Source: Bradyrhizobium sp. AZCC 1693
Lineage (GTDB): Bacteria > Pseudomonadota > Alphaproteobacteria > Rhizobiales > Xanthobacteraceae
Length of the DNA: 64,000 bases
Reading direction: 5' to 3'
Assembly: GCF_036924745.1 (NCBI RefSeq)
Contig: NZ_JAZHSD010000001.1
Coordinates: forward strand, 2,914,001-2,978,000
Each line of letters begins with the position of its first letter. The first letter of the stretch is position 1. The notes under the pieces were generated by a model that saw only the letters and a program-made list of their open reading frames with translations, had not been told where the DNA came from and ran no database searches. The translations under genes were made by a program, and so were the position numbers. Below, piece after piece: positions 34,540 to 43,712 of this stretch.

Positions 34540-36908
34540 ACGATACGAGCGCTATCCGCCATATCGGCCAGCCGCTCAGGCGACGCGAGGATTTCAAACT
34601 CCTCTCCGGCAAGGGCCGCTACGTTGATGATGTCAGGTTGCAGGGTATGCTGCATATGGCGGTACTGCGGTCACCGCACGCCCACGCCGAGATCAGAAGC
34701 GTCGATCTGGCCGCCGCCAAAGTCGCACCGGGTGTTCGCCTCGTCCTGTCCGGCAAGGCGCTCGCCGGCAAAATGGGCCCGATCGTACCGAACTGGATCA
34801 TCCCCGGCAGCAAGGTGCCGTTCCGCCCCGTGATCGCAACCGACCGCGTTCGCTTTGTCGGCGAATGCGTGGCGCTGGTGGTGGCGGAAACGCTGGCCGA
34901 AGCCTACGACGCGATCGGTCTGATCGAGGTCGATTACGAGGTGCTGCCCGCGGTGACCGATGAAGAGGCCGCGATCCGGGAAGACGCGACGCAACTCCAT
35001 GACAACGTTCCCGGGAACATCACCACGATCTACAAGGTGCGCGGAGGCGACTACCAGCAAGCCACCCGCGAGGCCGATCAGGTCATCGGACTACGCATCG
35101 TCAACAACCGTCTGATCCCGACCTGCATGGAAACGCGCGCGATCGTTGCCTCGCCAGAACCGGACGGCACGCTGACGGTCTATATCGGCAGCCAGGTCCC
35201 CCACATGCACCGGCGCTGGATCGCCGAGACGGTCGGCATTCCCGAGCATCAATTGCGGGTGGTTGCACCTGATATCGGCGGCGGCTTTGGCGCCAAGATG
35301 CATCTTTATCCAGAGGATCTGCTCTGCCCCTATCTCGCTCGCGAACTCGGCGCACCGGTCAAATGGTGGGAAAGCCGCTCCGAAAGCCATCAATCGACCA
35401 GCCATGGTCGCGCCCATACAGAAAACATCGAGATCGCTTTCAGGAACGACGGCAAGATCCTCGGCCTTAAGGTGGCGACGCTCGGCAATGTCGGCGCCTA
35501 TCTCTCCAACATGGCAAGCGGCGGTCCAACGGTAAACACCATCAATTTCGGTACTGGCACCTACAAGATCGACAATTACGAAGCCATTTCCCGCGTCGTC
35601 GTCACCAATACCGTGCCGGTTGATGCCTATCGCGGTTATGGCCGGCCTGAAGGCGCCTATATTGCCGAGCGTGCAATCGATGCGGTGGCGCGCCATCTCA
35701 AGCTCGACCAGGTCGAGGTGCGGCGGAAGAACTTCGTTCAACCAGCGGAATTTCCCTATCGGCCCTACGGCAGCATGGGGGTGATGTATGACAGCGGCAA
35801 CTATCAGGGACTTCTCGACAAGGCGCTCGCGGCTTTCGACTATGACCGACGCCGCAGCGAATGCGAGGCCCTGCGCGGCAGCGGCATCTATCGCGGCATT
35901 GGCGTCGCCGCCTATACACATATGTGTGGGATGGCACCGTCACGCCGGTTGGCGATGAGCGGATTTGACCGTGGCGGCTGGGAAAGCGCTCGTGTCAGCA
36001 TCGATTCCAGCGGGCGAGCTACGATCTATTCGGGCTCGATGAGCCAGGGACAAGGCCACATCACGTCGCTATCGCAGATCGCGGCAGACGTGCTGCAGAT
36101 TCCGATTGAAAACATCGACATCGTACAAGGCGACACGCGCCAGGTACAGGCCGGCCACGGCACGTTCAATTCCCGTTCGATGGCGGTCGGCGGATCCAGC
36201 GTGCACGTGTCCTCGCAGCGCATCGTCGCCAAGGCCAGGAAGATTGCGGCGGGCATGCTGGAAGTTGACGAAAAGGATGTTTCCTATTCGGCGGGTGCAT
36301 TCAGCGTGCCCGGGACGGATATTGCGCCGGTAACGTTCTCAACGGTGGCCCGCATGGCCTATGTCGGCCACAAGCTTCCGGACGGCGTCGCGCCGGGCCT
36401 TGATGAGACGGTGTTTTACGACCCGACCGGCATGGGTTCGCCATCAGGCATCCATCTCGCCTATGTCGAGGTCGATCCAGAAACCGGGATCGTCGATATC
36501 CTCGACTATGTCGCGGTGGACGACGTCGGCACGCTGATCAATCCCCTGCTCGCGGCCGGCCAGATCCACGGCGGCGTCGTGCAGGGCATCGCGCAGGCGC
36601 TCTATGAAGAGGTCAGCTACGATCCTGACAATGGGCAACTGCTGACCGGCTCGCTGCTCGACTATGCCGTTCCGCGCGCCGAGCATGTGCCGAACATCCG
36701 ATCGCTGTTCCAGGAAACGCCCTCGCCGACCAATCCGATCGGCGTCAAGGGTATCGGCGAGAGCGGCTCGATCGCCGCCCCACCCTGCATGGTTCACGCC
36801 GTGCTCGATGCCTTGTCACCGTTCGGTATCGCCCATCTCGACATGCCGCTGACGCCGCCACGCGTCTGGGCTGCGGTGCAACAAGCACGCATGGGAGCGT
36901 CCCAATGA
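34536..36908 (+). CDS. Molybdenum hydroxylase large (Mo-cofactor) subunit
   Basis: A 790-residue catalytic subunit. Visible elements are the N-terminal [39 protein letters not shown] (about 247-263), [15 protein letters not shown] (about 365-379) and the catalytic glutamate in [14 protein letters not shown] (about 737-750). The AYRGYGR loop differs from the AYRCSFR of true aerobic CO dehydrogenase, so CO is not the substrate. Hydroxylation of an aromatic, heterocyclic or aldehyde substrate with water is expected. No MobA-like maturation gene is nearby. Confidence 0.93.
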   Translation: MNDTSAIRHIGQPLRRREDFKLLSGKGRYVDDVRLQGMLHMAVLRSPHAHAEIRSVDLAAAKVAPGVRLVLSGKALAGKMGPIVPNWIIPGSKVPFRPVIATDRVRFVGECVALVVAETLAEAYDAIGLIEVDYEVLPAVTDEEAAIREDATQLHDNVPGNITTIYKVRGGDYQQATREADQVIGLRIVNNRLIPTCMETRAIVASPEPDGTLTVYIGSQVPHMHRRWIAETVGIPEHQLRVVAPDIGGGFGAKMHLYPEDLLCPYLARELGAPVKWWESRSESHQSTSHGRAHTENIEIAFRNDGKILGLKVATLGNVGAYLSNMASGGPTVNTINFGTGTYKIDNYEAISRVVVTNTVPVDAYRGYGRPEGAYIAERAIDAVARHLKLDQVEVRRKNFVQPAEFPYRPYGSMGVMYDSGNYQGLLDKALAAFDYDRRRSECEALRGSGIYRGIGVAAYTHMCGMAPSRRLAMSGFDRGGWESARVSIDSSGRATIYSGSMSQGQGHITSLSQIAADVLQIPIENIDIVQGDTRQVQAGHGTFNSRSMAVGGSSVHVSSQRIVAKARKIAAGMLEVDEKDVSYSAGAFSVPGTDIAPVTFSTVARMAYVGHKLPDGVAPGLDETVFYDPTGMGSPSGIHLAYVEVDPETGIVDILDYVAVDDVGTLINPLLAAGQIHGGVVQGIAQALYEEVSYDPDNGQLLTGSLLDYAVPRAEHVPNIRSLFQETPSPTNPIGVKGIGESGSIAAPPCMVHAVLDALSPFGIAHLDMPLTPPRVWAAVQQARMGASQ

Positions 36909-37759
36909 TCCCCGCAGCCTTCGATTATGTCCGCGCATCTTCGCTTGCCCAGGCGATCGATCTGTTGCGCGACGATTCCGACGGAACGAAGCTTTTGGCC
37001 GGTGGCCATACCTTGCTGCCGGCGCTGAAGCTACGGCTGGCGTCGCCCGCGCTCCTGATCGATATCGGAGGCCTCGCCGAGCTCAAGGGAATCGAGATTG
37101 GCGAGACCGGCATCAGGATCGGCGCACTGACGACGCATACCGAACTATTTGCATCCGAGCCGCTGAACAAGGAGTTGCCGGTCTTTCGCCAGGCGGCCGG
37201 CCTCATTGCCGATCCCCAGGTACGTAACCGCGGCACGATCGGTGGCTCGCTCGCGAACGCCGATCCCGCGGCTGACTGGCCGGCGGTTGTGGTGGCGCTG
37301 CAGGCTGAGATCGAGATCGCAGGCACGAATCGCCTGAGAAGGGTGGCGGCAAAAGACTTCTTCGTCGATATCTTTTCGACGGTTCTGGAATCGAACGAAA
37401 TTCTCGCCAGCATCCATATCCCGCGACCGATGAACGGCATGCGTTTCATCTACCGAAAGATCCGGCATCCCGCGAGCGGCTTTGCCGTCGTGGGAATCGC
37501 GGTCGGCGTGCGGCTGCAGCAAGGCGTGGTTGCCAAGATTTCCATCGGCGTCACCGGTGCAGCGAACCATGCGTTCGCCGGCCAGCACGCCGCCGATTTC
37601 CTGACCGGCAAGACGCTCTCGCGGGACAATATCGACCAGGCGGCAAAATTGCTGAGTGAGGCCACAGAGTGCCTCTCGGACCGCTACGCGTCGGCGGACT
37701 ACCGCGCGAATCTGATCCGGGTCGAGATCAGGCGAGCGCTACTTGCGCTTTCGTCGTGA
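36905..37759 (+). CDS. Molybdenum hydroxylase medium (FAD-binding) subunit
   Basis: A 284-residue flavoprotein subunit with the FAD signatures LLAGGHTLLPALKLRL (about 30-45) and RNRGTIGGSLANADPAADWP (about 108-127). The order small-large-medium with 4-base overlaps indicates one translationally coupled operon. The 3' end overlaps the convergent hxlR gene by 21 bp. Confidence 0.94.
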   Translation: MIPAAFDYVRASSLAQAIDLLRDDSDGTKLLAGGHTLLPALKLRLASPALLIDIGGLAELKGIEIGETGIRIGALTTHTELFASEPLNKELPVFRQAAGLIADPQVRNRGTIGGSLANADPAADWPAVVVALQAEIEIAGTNRLRRVAAKDFFVDIFSTVLESNEILASIHIPRPMNGMRFIYRKIRHPASGFAVVGIAVGVRLQQGVVAKISIGVTGAANHAFAGQHAADFLTGKTLSRDNIDQAAKLLSEATECLSDRYASADYRANLIRVEIRRALLALSS

Positions 37760-38287
37760 GGCGGGAGCCTTCGCACCGGCCGCTGCACGATCGGCGATAT
37801 CGCCGCCAAATCGCTTGCGATTGAACGGAACAGCACCTGCGCCGGCAACGATCTCGACGTCCTCGAGCCGCAACGGCTTGCCGCCGCTCGTACGCAGTTC
37901 CGGATACTCGATCGGGCGCCTGGCGGCGCGGTCGCGGAACACGACCTGCGGCCCGGCCGGCTCCGCCAGCCAGTCGTCACCCCATTTCTTCAGCGCTAGA
38001 TAGGCCGGAAAGAAATCACGTCCCTTCTCGGTCAGGACGTACTCATATCGCCCGGCGTGTTCGGGTAGCGGCACCCGCGTCATGACGCCGGCCTCGACGA
38101 ACTTCTTCAGCCGGGTGCTCAAGATATTGGGAGCGATCCCGACATAGTATTCGAACTCGTCGAAGCGTTTCACGCCGTAATAGGCCTCGCGCAGGATCAG
38201 GATGGACCAGCGGTCGCCGACAATTTCCATGGCGCGCGCCATGGAGCATTCCTTGTTGGCAAGACGGCTTTGCTTGACACTGGACAT
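37739..38287 (-). CDS. HxlR family transcriptional regulator
   Basis: About 182 residues. The winged helix is clear: ECSMARAMEIVGDRWSILILREAYYG (about 13-38), FDEFEYYVGIAPNILSTRLKKFVEAG and HAGRYEYVLTEKG. A C-terminal extension includes DVEIVAGAGAVPF, comparable to the HxlR at 30161, and a very basic end. Start at MSSVKQSRLA (38287). Inverted 11-bp repeats flank its start (38278-38288, 38338-38348). It may control the molybdenum hydroxylase operon or the CaiB operon upstream. Confidence 0.9.
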   Translation of the reverse strand: MSSVKQSRLANKECSMARAMEIVGDRWSILILREAYYGVKRFDEFEYYVGIAPNILSTRLKKFVEAGVMTRVPLPEHAGRYEYVLTEKGRDFFPAYLALKKWGDDWLAEPAGPQVVFRDRAARRPIEYPELRTSGGKPLRLEDVEIVAGAGAVPFNRKRFGGDIADRAAAGAKAPASRRKRK

Positions 38288-38348
38288 AGCTGTTTCAATC
38301 CCGAACTCAGCCCATACCATATTGAGCGGGATTCGTGTATGTCCAGTG
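38278..38348. promoter_or_regulatory. Long-range inverted repeat at the hxlR start
   Basis: CACTGGACATA (38278-38288) and its exact complement TATGTCCAGTG (38338-38348) are separated by 49 bp, about 60 bp centre to centre. The left arm covers the hxlR start codon. Two half-sites at this spacing could be bound together by the regulator, or the arms could form an mRNA hairpin. Confidence 0.5.
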
Positions 38349-38366
38349 CCGTTCGGCGTTTCGCTA

Positions 38367-39632
38367 TCAGGCGGCCTGACCGGGCTCGGCTTGCGCCTTG
38401 GCCACGACCTCGGGCTCCAGCGCGCGGCGATGCGAAACGAGCACGCCCGCTTCGCTCAAGCGCTTCAGTTCCGCCTCGCTGACGCCGAGCTCTGTGAAGA
38501 CTGCGAAATTATGTTCGCCCTGAAAGGCAGGCGTGCCAATTGGCGTCAAGTCTTCTGCCGAAAAGCGCCAAGGCCGGCCCGGCAGGCGATATTCACCGCC
38601 GCTGCGGTCAGGAACGTGTTGCACGGCGCCCCAGTAGTCGCTCCATTCCGAGGCCGTGAGCTCCTTGATCGAACGGATCTCGCCCATGGCGATTTTGGCC
38701 TCGTCGAACTGGGCGTCGAGGGTCGCCATGTCCGGAAAGGTCAGGATCCAGGACTGGATGATCTGGTGCAGCACGCCGAAATTCAACCGGCGCGCGGCCG
38801 CAGTGGAGAACCGGGGATCGTCCATCAGATCGACGCGGCGCATGGCGCGCAGCCACGACGGAAAGGTCAGGCTGCCGATGATACTGGTCGCAACCGTGAA
38901 GTGCTCGCCTTGCGGTCCCGTGAAAAATGGGCAATCGGTGGCCCCGAGTATCGCGGGCTCCGCCCCGATATCGTCGTCGGAGAGATCGACATGCGCTCGT
39001 TCATTGACGGCGAGCAGCGTCGCCGCCATTGCAACGTCGATATACTGGCCCTGCCCCGTCTTCTGGCGGCTGTTGAGCGCTGCGAGAATCGCAATCACGG
39101 TCTGCAATCCGGCATAGACGTCTGCATGCGACAGGCTGTCGGTACGCGGCTCCGCCAGCGTGTTGCCATAGTGACGAACGCTGTTGTCGGTAAAGCCGGC
39201 CTCGGCCTGCACGGTTGGCGCATAGGCCATCCGGCTGCGCCACGGACCGCCCTGGCCATAGCCGGTGATCGACGCGTAGATCAGACGCGGGTTGCGTTTG
39301 GACAGTGTTTCGTAGTCAAGGCCGAAGAAAGCCAGAGTCCCGGCACGGAAATTTTCGACGACGATATCGGCGGTGTCACAGAGTTTCAGCACCAACTCAT
39401 AGGCGCCCGGCATATTGAGATTGATGCTGACATTGCGTTTTCCGGCATTTTGCTGGGCGTAGTAGCCCGACATGCCGTCGGTCGATGGAAACGCAAACCG
39501 GGAAACGTCGGGGCTTGGCGGTTCGATCTTGATGACCTCGGCGCCAAGATCCTGCAGCGTCCGCGCGCACAGCGGACCAGCCAGCACGCGGGAGAAATCG
39601 ACGACACGGATTCCACTCAAGGGGCCACTCAT
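38367..39632 (-). CDS. CaiB/BaiF family CoA transferase
   Basis: A 421-residue family III CoA transferase that moves CoA between acids. It starts MSGPLSGIRVVDFSRVLAGPLC (39632) and shows LGAEVIKIEPP, the NAGKRNVSINLN block (about 63-74) and SHADVYAGLQTVIAIL, where the aspartate (about 168) is the expected catalytic residue. The start lies one base after the stop of the enoyl-CoA hydratase gene, and the 3' end is 79 bp from hxlR. Together with the hydratase it forms a two-gene activation and degradation unit. Confidence 0.93.
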   Translation of the reverse strand: MSGPLSGIRVVDFSRVLAGPLCARTLQDLGAEVIKIEPPSPDVSRFAFPSTDGMSGYYAQQNAGKRNVSINLNMPGAYELVLKLCDTADIVVENFRAGTLAFFGLDYETLSKRNPRLIYASITGYGQGGPWRSRMAYAPTVQAEAGFTDNSVRHYGNTLAEPRTDSLSHADVYAGLQTVIAILAALNSRQKTGQGQYIDVAMAATLLAVNERAHVDLSDDDIGAEPAILGATDCPFFTGPQGEHFTVATSIIGSLTFPSWLRAMRRVDLMDDPRFSTAAARRLNFGVLHQIIQSWILTFPDMATLDAQFDEAKIAMGEIRSIKELTASEWSDYWGAVQHVPDRSGGEYRLPGRPWRFSAEDLTPIGTPAFQGEHNFAVFTELGVSEAELKRLSEAGVLVSHRRALEPEVVAKAQAEPGQAA

Positions 39633-39633
39633 G

Positions 39634-40431
39634 TCAGCGCCCCGCGAACTTTGCAAGACCTGGGCCGTTCTTGCGGAATGACGTGAGACCGGTCTTGAGG
39701 TCTTCCGACGCCCAGATCGGCGCCTGTACTCTTGCCATCGCCTCGTCCGCAGCCACCACGCCCTGGTTGACGGCGATATGCGCGAGTTCCTTGGTCGCGG
39801 CATGCGCCACCGTCGGTCCCTGCGCAAACTCCTCCGCGATTGCCATCGTCGCCGTCTCCAGCGACTCTTCCGGAACCGTGAGATTGATTAATCCCCACTT
39901 CTCCAGCGTCGGCGCATCATAGCGCCGCGCCAGCATCGACATTTCCTTGGCGCGCTGCGCGCCGATCCGCTGCACCTGCCGCTGGATTCCGCCCAGCAAG
40001 GGATGCAGCCCAAGCGTCGCCTCGACCGAACCGATTTTCGCCGACGTGGCCGCGATGATGTAATCGCACGATAAGGCAAGCTCGAGACCGCCACCCAGGC
40101 AAACGCCGTGAACACTGGCGATTAACGGGATTGGCAGCAGTTCCATAAAGCGCAGGAATTCGACGCCGTTCAGCTGCCGATTTTCAGCGCCTTGATCTTC
40201 GCTGTCTGCCTCCACCCGCTTCTCGAACTGATCCAGATCTGCACCGGCGGAGAAATGCCGCAGTCCGCTGCGGATGACGATGGCGCGGCTGCCTGCCCTT
40301 TGCGCCGCCTCCACCTGCTCCACAATCGCGTTGAGGAGCTTGGGGCCGAGCAGGTTGTGCGGCCGATAGACCATTGTCAAAACGGAGATATTGCCACGCT
40401 GTTCGCGCGTCACAAATGCATCCTCGGACAA
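39634..40431 (-). CDS. Enoyl-CoA hydratase/isomerase family protein
   Basis: A 265-residue crotonase-fold protein. The oxyanion-hole segments are FSAGADLDQF (about 59-68) and VCLGGGLELALS (about 112-123), and a glutamate is present in SVEATLGLHPLLGG (about 135-148). That fits hydratase or a related reaction on an acyl-CoA. First gene of the unit with the CaiB transferase. A 23-bp palindrome lies 63 bp upstream of its start. Confidence 0.93.
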   Translation of the reverse strand: MSEDAFVTREQRGNISVLTMVYRPHNLLGPKLLNAIVEQVEAAQRAGSRAIVIRSGLRHFSAGADLDQFEKRVEADSEDQGAENRQLNGVEFLRFMELLPIPLIASVHGVCLGGGLELALSCDYIIAATSAKIGSVEATLGLHPLLGGIQRQVQRIGAQRAKEMSMLARRYDAPTLEKWGLINLTVPEESLETATMAIAEEFAQGPTVAHAATKELAHIAVNQGVVAADEAMARVQAPIWASEDLKTGLTSFRKNGPGLAKFAGR

Positions 40432-40493
40432 AGCTGCCTCCTGTTTGCCGGCGGCTCTCGCGACCGCACCATTTCGGCTGTGAACGCTACATC

Positions 40494-40516
40494 ACAGCTT
40501 GCATTTTGCAAGCTGT
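40494..40516. promoter_or_regulatory. Palindromic operator, TTGCATTTTGCAA type, copy 1
   Basis: Perfect 10-bp arms around a central TTT; the core is AGCTTGCATTTTGCAAGCT (40496-40514). It lies between the enoyl-CoA hydratase start (40431) and the 3' end of the FAH-type gene. The core recurs at 41574-41590 upstream of that gene. Confidence 0.7.
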
Positions 40517-40530
40517 CATTTTCTCCCGCA

Positions 40531-41522
40531 TCAAATGTCTTGGCGCTCGACCCGATTTTTCAAGACCCCGATGTTCTCGACTTCGAGTTCGATGCTATCC
40601 CCGTGCTCGAGATACCAGCCAAGTTCGAGGCCGCAGCCATTGCCCACGGTACCGGACCCGATGAACTCACCGGGCATCAACGTCTCATCCCGGGTGATGT
40701 GGGCGATGATTTCTTCGAACGAAAACAGCATGCCTTCGCTCGTGCCCTGCGAACGAACCTCGCCGTTGACGCGGGCTTCCATCTTGAGCTTGTAGGAATC
40801 GCCTATTTCGTCGGGCGTCACGATCCAGGGGCCGAGCACGTTGCCGCCATCGAAACTCTTGCCTTTGGCGGGTTCCAATCGGCCTTCCATCTCTATGCGC
40901 TGGGCATCGCGGGCCGAAAAGTCGTTGAAGATTGTGTAGCCGAAAATGTGGTCGCCCGCCTTCGCTGCAGGAATGTTCGCGCCCCTGTTCTTGGTGACGA
41001 TTCCGAATTCCAATTCGTAGTCCATCACCTGGCTGTAACGCGGCCATTTCACCGTCGTGTTTGGGCCCTTCACGCTAAAGCGGTTGGTGATGTGTAGTAG
41101 ATTGGCTGCCTGCGATACACCTCTGGCAGTTCGGGCAGCGGCGCCGCCTGCAGGCGCGCGAGTTCAGCCGCATCGCCGGCCTTTCGCGCATTTAGTTTGA
41201 GATGCCCGATCGGGCCTTGAACGATATGCACCGGAAACGACATGCCGTCGCGCATCTGGCGCGGCTCCGGCAACGGGGCAAGGATTTCGGCTTCCGCCAC
41301 CGCGGACCACAAGTCCTGATCTTTCCTATAGCGGTCGAACAGATTGGATGCTTCGTCGAGCGCGGCGTCGCCGGCATCCACGAGGTCCAGCATCGATCTG
41401 AATGCCGGATTGTGCTTACCGGCCCGCTGCGATGCGGAAGCAAGATCAAACAACAGGCGGCCGCCGGCATGGACTAGCGCGACCTTATTTTGACCGCCGG
41501 ATCGATAGGTAGCCAGTTTCAA
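40531..41522 (-). pseudogene. Frameshifted fumarylacetoacetate hydrolase-family gene
   Basis: The N-terminal part (41522 to about 41094) starts at a TTG preceded by GGGAGG and reads LKLATYRSGGQNKVALVHAGG to VYRRQPIYY. The C-terminal part, in another frame, continues ITNRFSVKGPNTTVKWP, DYELEFGIVTKNRG and FNDFSARDAQRIEMEG. FAH metal-ligand motifs (E-x-E region, FNDFSARD) are intact in the second part. Two extra bases (AC after TACTAC, about 41092-41095) cause the shift. Repaired length would be about 330 residues, normal for the family, which hydrolyses C-C bonds in acylpyruvate-like substrates. Confidence 0.85.
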
Positions 41523-41573
41523 GGCGCGCCTCCCAAGCCAGATCAGCACTTCTCGTGCGCAGCATAGATCATA

Positions 41574-41590
41574 ACTTGCATTTTGCAAGT
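41574..41590. promoter_or_regulatory. Palindromic operator, TTGCATTTTGCAA type, copy 2
   Basis: ACTTGCATTTTGCAAGT, perfect 7-bp arms with a TTT centre, 52 bp upstream of the FAH-type start. On the minus strand it overlaps a TTGACT (41593-41588) that could serve as -35, so binding would repress. It shares its core with 40496-40514. Confidence 0.7.
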
Positions 41591-41754
41591 CAATATTCTG
41601 CCGGAGCTTATCGAGTTGGAAGACGTCCGATCGCACCAACGCGATCGTTCGCGAAGGAGCACCGATTACCAGGGGCCCATGGAACACGCGGTAGCTGCTG
41701 AAGGCGATCCCAACCAGCGATGTTCGTTGTAGTACCCCTTTACACAAGGCCGCG

Positions 41755-42531
41755 TCAGCCAGCGGTTAGTTTCGAAAAATCCGGCTTGCGACGCTCGGCA
41801 AACGCCGCGAATGCCTCGCGCGCTTCTGCGGTCTGCAACCGCTCGCGGAACAGCGCGCTTTCTCGGCTCATTTGCGCTGCGATCCCTTCCATATCGCGCA
41901 TCAGCGCCTTGGTGTGACTGAGCGAGCCTGCGGGTTGCTTGGTCAGTGCTTCGGCGGCTTCCCGGGCTCTGGCTCGCAACTCTGCGGCCGGCACCACGGC
42001 ATTGGCCAAGCCACAGGCCAATGCACCAGCGGCATCAAGTGGCTGTCCCAGCGCAAACATGGCGTAGGCGCGGACGTGGCCGATGCGCGCAGGCAGCAGC
42101 CAACTCGAGGCCGCCTCTGGGACGAGAGCCAGGTTCACGAATGGCGTCATCAACCTTGCGCTGTCGGCAAGAAAAACCAGATCGCAGTGCAGCAGCATAG
42201 TGGTGCCGACCCCTACCGCGTTGCCCTGCACTGCGGCGACGAGCGGACGGGTTGCGTTGCCGAGATTGTTGATGAACCGGAACGCCTGACTTTCCCTCGC
42301 ATCTTTACCGCTGGCTTGAGCGCTGAAATCCGCGAGGTCGTTCCCGGACGTAAAGCTGTCGCCGTCTCCCTGAAACAGCACGACGCGTATGGCCGGATCT
42401 TGCTCCGCTCGCTCCAGCCCATCCGACATGGCGCTGTACATGGCATTGCTGAGTGCATTCTTCTTGTCGGCGCGGGCCAACGTCAGTGTCATGATGCCCG
42501 CGGCCACTTCGGTCTTCACGTGTTCAGTCAC
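41755..42531 (-). CDS. Enoyl-CoA hydratase/isomerase family protein
   Basis: A 258-residue crotonase-fold protein with FTSGNDLADFS (about 60-70), VQGNAVGVGTTMLLHCDLVF (about 99-118) and PFVNLALVPEAASS (about 129-142). The last block resembles delta3,delta2-enoyl-CoA isomerases of the PECI type more than classical hydratases. It starts 18 bp downstream of the tetR stop, so both are probably on one transcript. Confidence 0.9.
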   Translation of the reverse strand: MTEHVKTEVAAGIMTLTLARADKKNALSNAMYSAMSDGLERAEQDPAIRVVLFQGDGDSFTSGNDLADFSAQASGKDARESQAFRFINNLGNATRPLVAAVQGNAVGVGTTMLLHCDLVFLADSARLMTPFVNLALVPEAASSWLLPARIGHVRAYAMFALGQPLDAAGALACGLANAVVPAAELRARAREAAEALTKQPAGSLSHTKALMRDMEGIAAQMSRESALFRERLQTAEAREAFAAFAERRKPDFSKLTAG

Positions 42532-42549
42532 GATCGTCTCCTCTCGAAC

Positions 42550-43164
42550 TCAGCTTTTGTCTGCTGCACCCGTTTCCGCGCCAGCGCTCGCGGCCTGATT
42601 GCGCAAGGCCTGCCGACCGGCGTCCAGAAGAGTGTCAGACAGCCGCCTTTCGCCGGCCGCACGCGCGAGCACGATGGAGCCGACCATGGTCGCAATTGCG
42701 CCGGCTGCGGCCTGCCGCGCATCCGTTGATGATCTCTTCGGGATCAAACCAGCGATGACATCGATCATTTTCTCGAGCCTACCGGCAAAGGTACGCCGCG
42801 CCTCCGGGCCCGAGCGTCCAATATCCGCGGCCAGAGCCGGAAGAGCGCAACCGCGGGCCGCATTGTTGCGGTGGCGGGGGCTCAGATAGGACTCGACGAC
42901 TGCGTCGAATCCTTTCTCGGCAGGCAACCCCTCCGTGAGATCCAGCCAATGAGCGACGGTTCGATCCATGGCCAAGGCGAGCGCTTCAATGACCAGAGCA
43001 TCACGCGACTTGAAGTAGGCGTAGAAGCTGCCATGCGTCAGGTCGACGAGCTTCATCAGGTCGACCACACTCAAGCCGTCGGCCCCGTTCTGACGCAGGC
43101 CGTAGGAAGCATTTTCGACAATCCGCCTGCGCGTCTGCTGCCCATGGTCTTTCGGGTAACGCAT
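42550..43164 (-). CDS. TetR/AcrR family transcriptional regulator
   Basis: About 204 residues. N-terminal HTH: TRRRIVENASYGLRQNGADGLSVVDLMKLVDLTHGSFYAYFKSRDALVIEA (about 11-60), with the typical recognition helix THGSFYAYF. The C-terminal domain (CALPALAADIGRSGPEARR) resembles that of regulators of the AcrR/NemR type. Start at MRYPKDHG (43164) with CGGAGC upstream. A 13-bp palindrome lies 40 bp upstream and probably mediates autoregulation of tetR and the isomerase gene. Confidence 0.9.
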   Translation of the reverse strand: MRYPKDHGQQTRRRIVENASYGLRQNGADGLSVVDLMKLVDLTHGSFYAYFKSRDALVIEALALAMDRTVAHWLDLTEGLPAEKGFDAVVESYLSPRHRNNAARGCALPALAADIGRSGPEARRTFAGRLEKMIDVIAGLIPKRSSTDARQAAAGAIATMVGSIVLARAAGERRLSDTLLDAGRQALRNQAASAGAETGAADKS

Positions 43165-43203
43165 TGCTTGCTCCGGGATGACCAAAGAAACAGAGCCATA
43201 TTA

Positions 43204-43216
43204 GATGACTGTCATC
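43204..43216. promoter_or_regulatory. TetR-type operator candidate
   Basis: GATGAC-T-GTCATC, a perfect dyad, directly upstream of a TAATAT on the minus strand that could be the -10 for tetR. It sits exactly at the junction where the truncated enoyl-CoA hydratase gene ends. Confidence 0.55.
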
Positions 43217-43691
43217 ATATATAACAATCAAATTCCGCAGAATGGCCTTTTGATCTGCGCACCGCCGATTCAGCAGCGATTCGAATGTCGCGGGCGAGTG
43301 CGAGCGCAAGCCCTGCGCCCGCGGCAGGCCTGGGAAGCGCCGCGAGCGTCGGCTTTCGCAAGCCGACCAACGCACCCGTGAGGGTGCGCTGCTTGATGCG
43401 CAAATCGGCGACCCGTTCATCGATCGGCGCTTCGGCTTTGGCGACATTGCTCCCCATACTCTTGACGTCACCGCCCGCGCAGAAGGCGGCCCCAGCACCC
43501 GTGATGAGCAATGCGCCGACGCTGGAATCGTCGCCGCACTGCCTGATCACGCGCCGCAGCGCGGGAGTAAGTTGATCGGACAGGGCGTTGCGGGCCGCGG
43601 GCCGGTTCAGCGTGACGAGCGCCACGCGATCCCGGATCTCGCACAGCAACTCACCTGTGCCGGTGTCGACCTCGATCCGATCTTCTGCCAT
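43215..43691 (-). pseudogene. Truncated enoyl-CoA hydratase
   Basis: Residues 1-143 are a good crotonase N-terminus: RVALVTLNRPAARNALSDQLTP, then AAFCAGGDVKSMG (about 69-81) and AGAGLALALARDIRIAAESAV (about 123-143). Family similarity ends near 43262; 15 unrelated residues precede the stop. About 110 C-terminal residues, including the second active-site glutamate region, are missing. The fold cannot be complete, so this is probably inactive. It is the last gene of the minus-strand operon that begins at 50699. Confidence 0.8.
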
Positions 43692-43712
43692 CCGCCCTGG
43701 TCCCGTTGCGCT

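Noticed and set aside
34536..36908. Annotation as aerobic carbon monoxide dehydrogenase (coxSLM)
   Set aside because: The active-site loop is AYRGYGR, not the AYRCSFR of true CO dehydrogenase, and no cox accessory genes are present.
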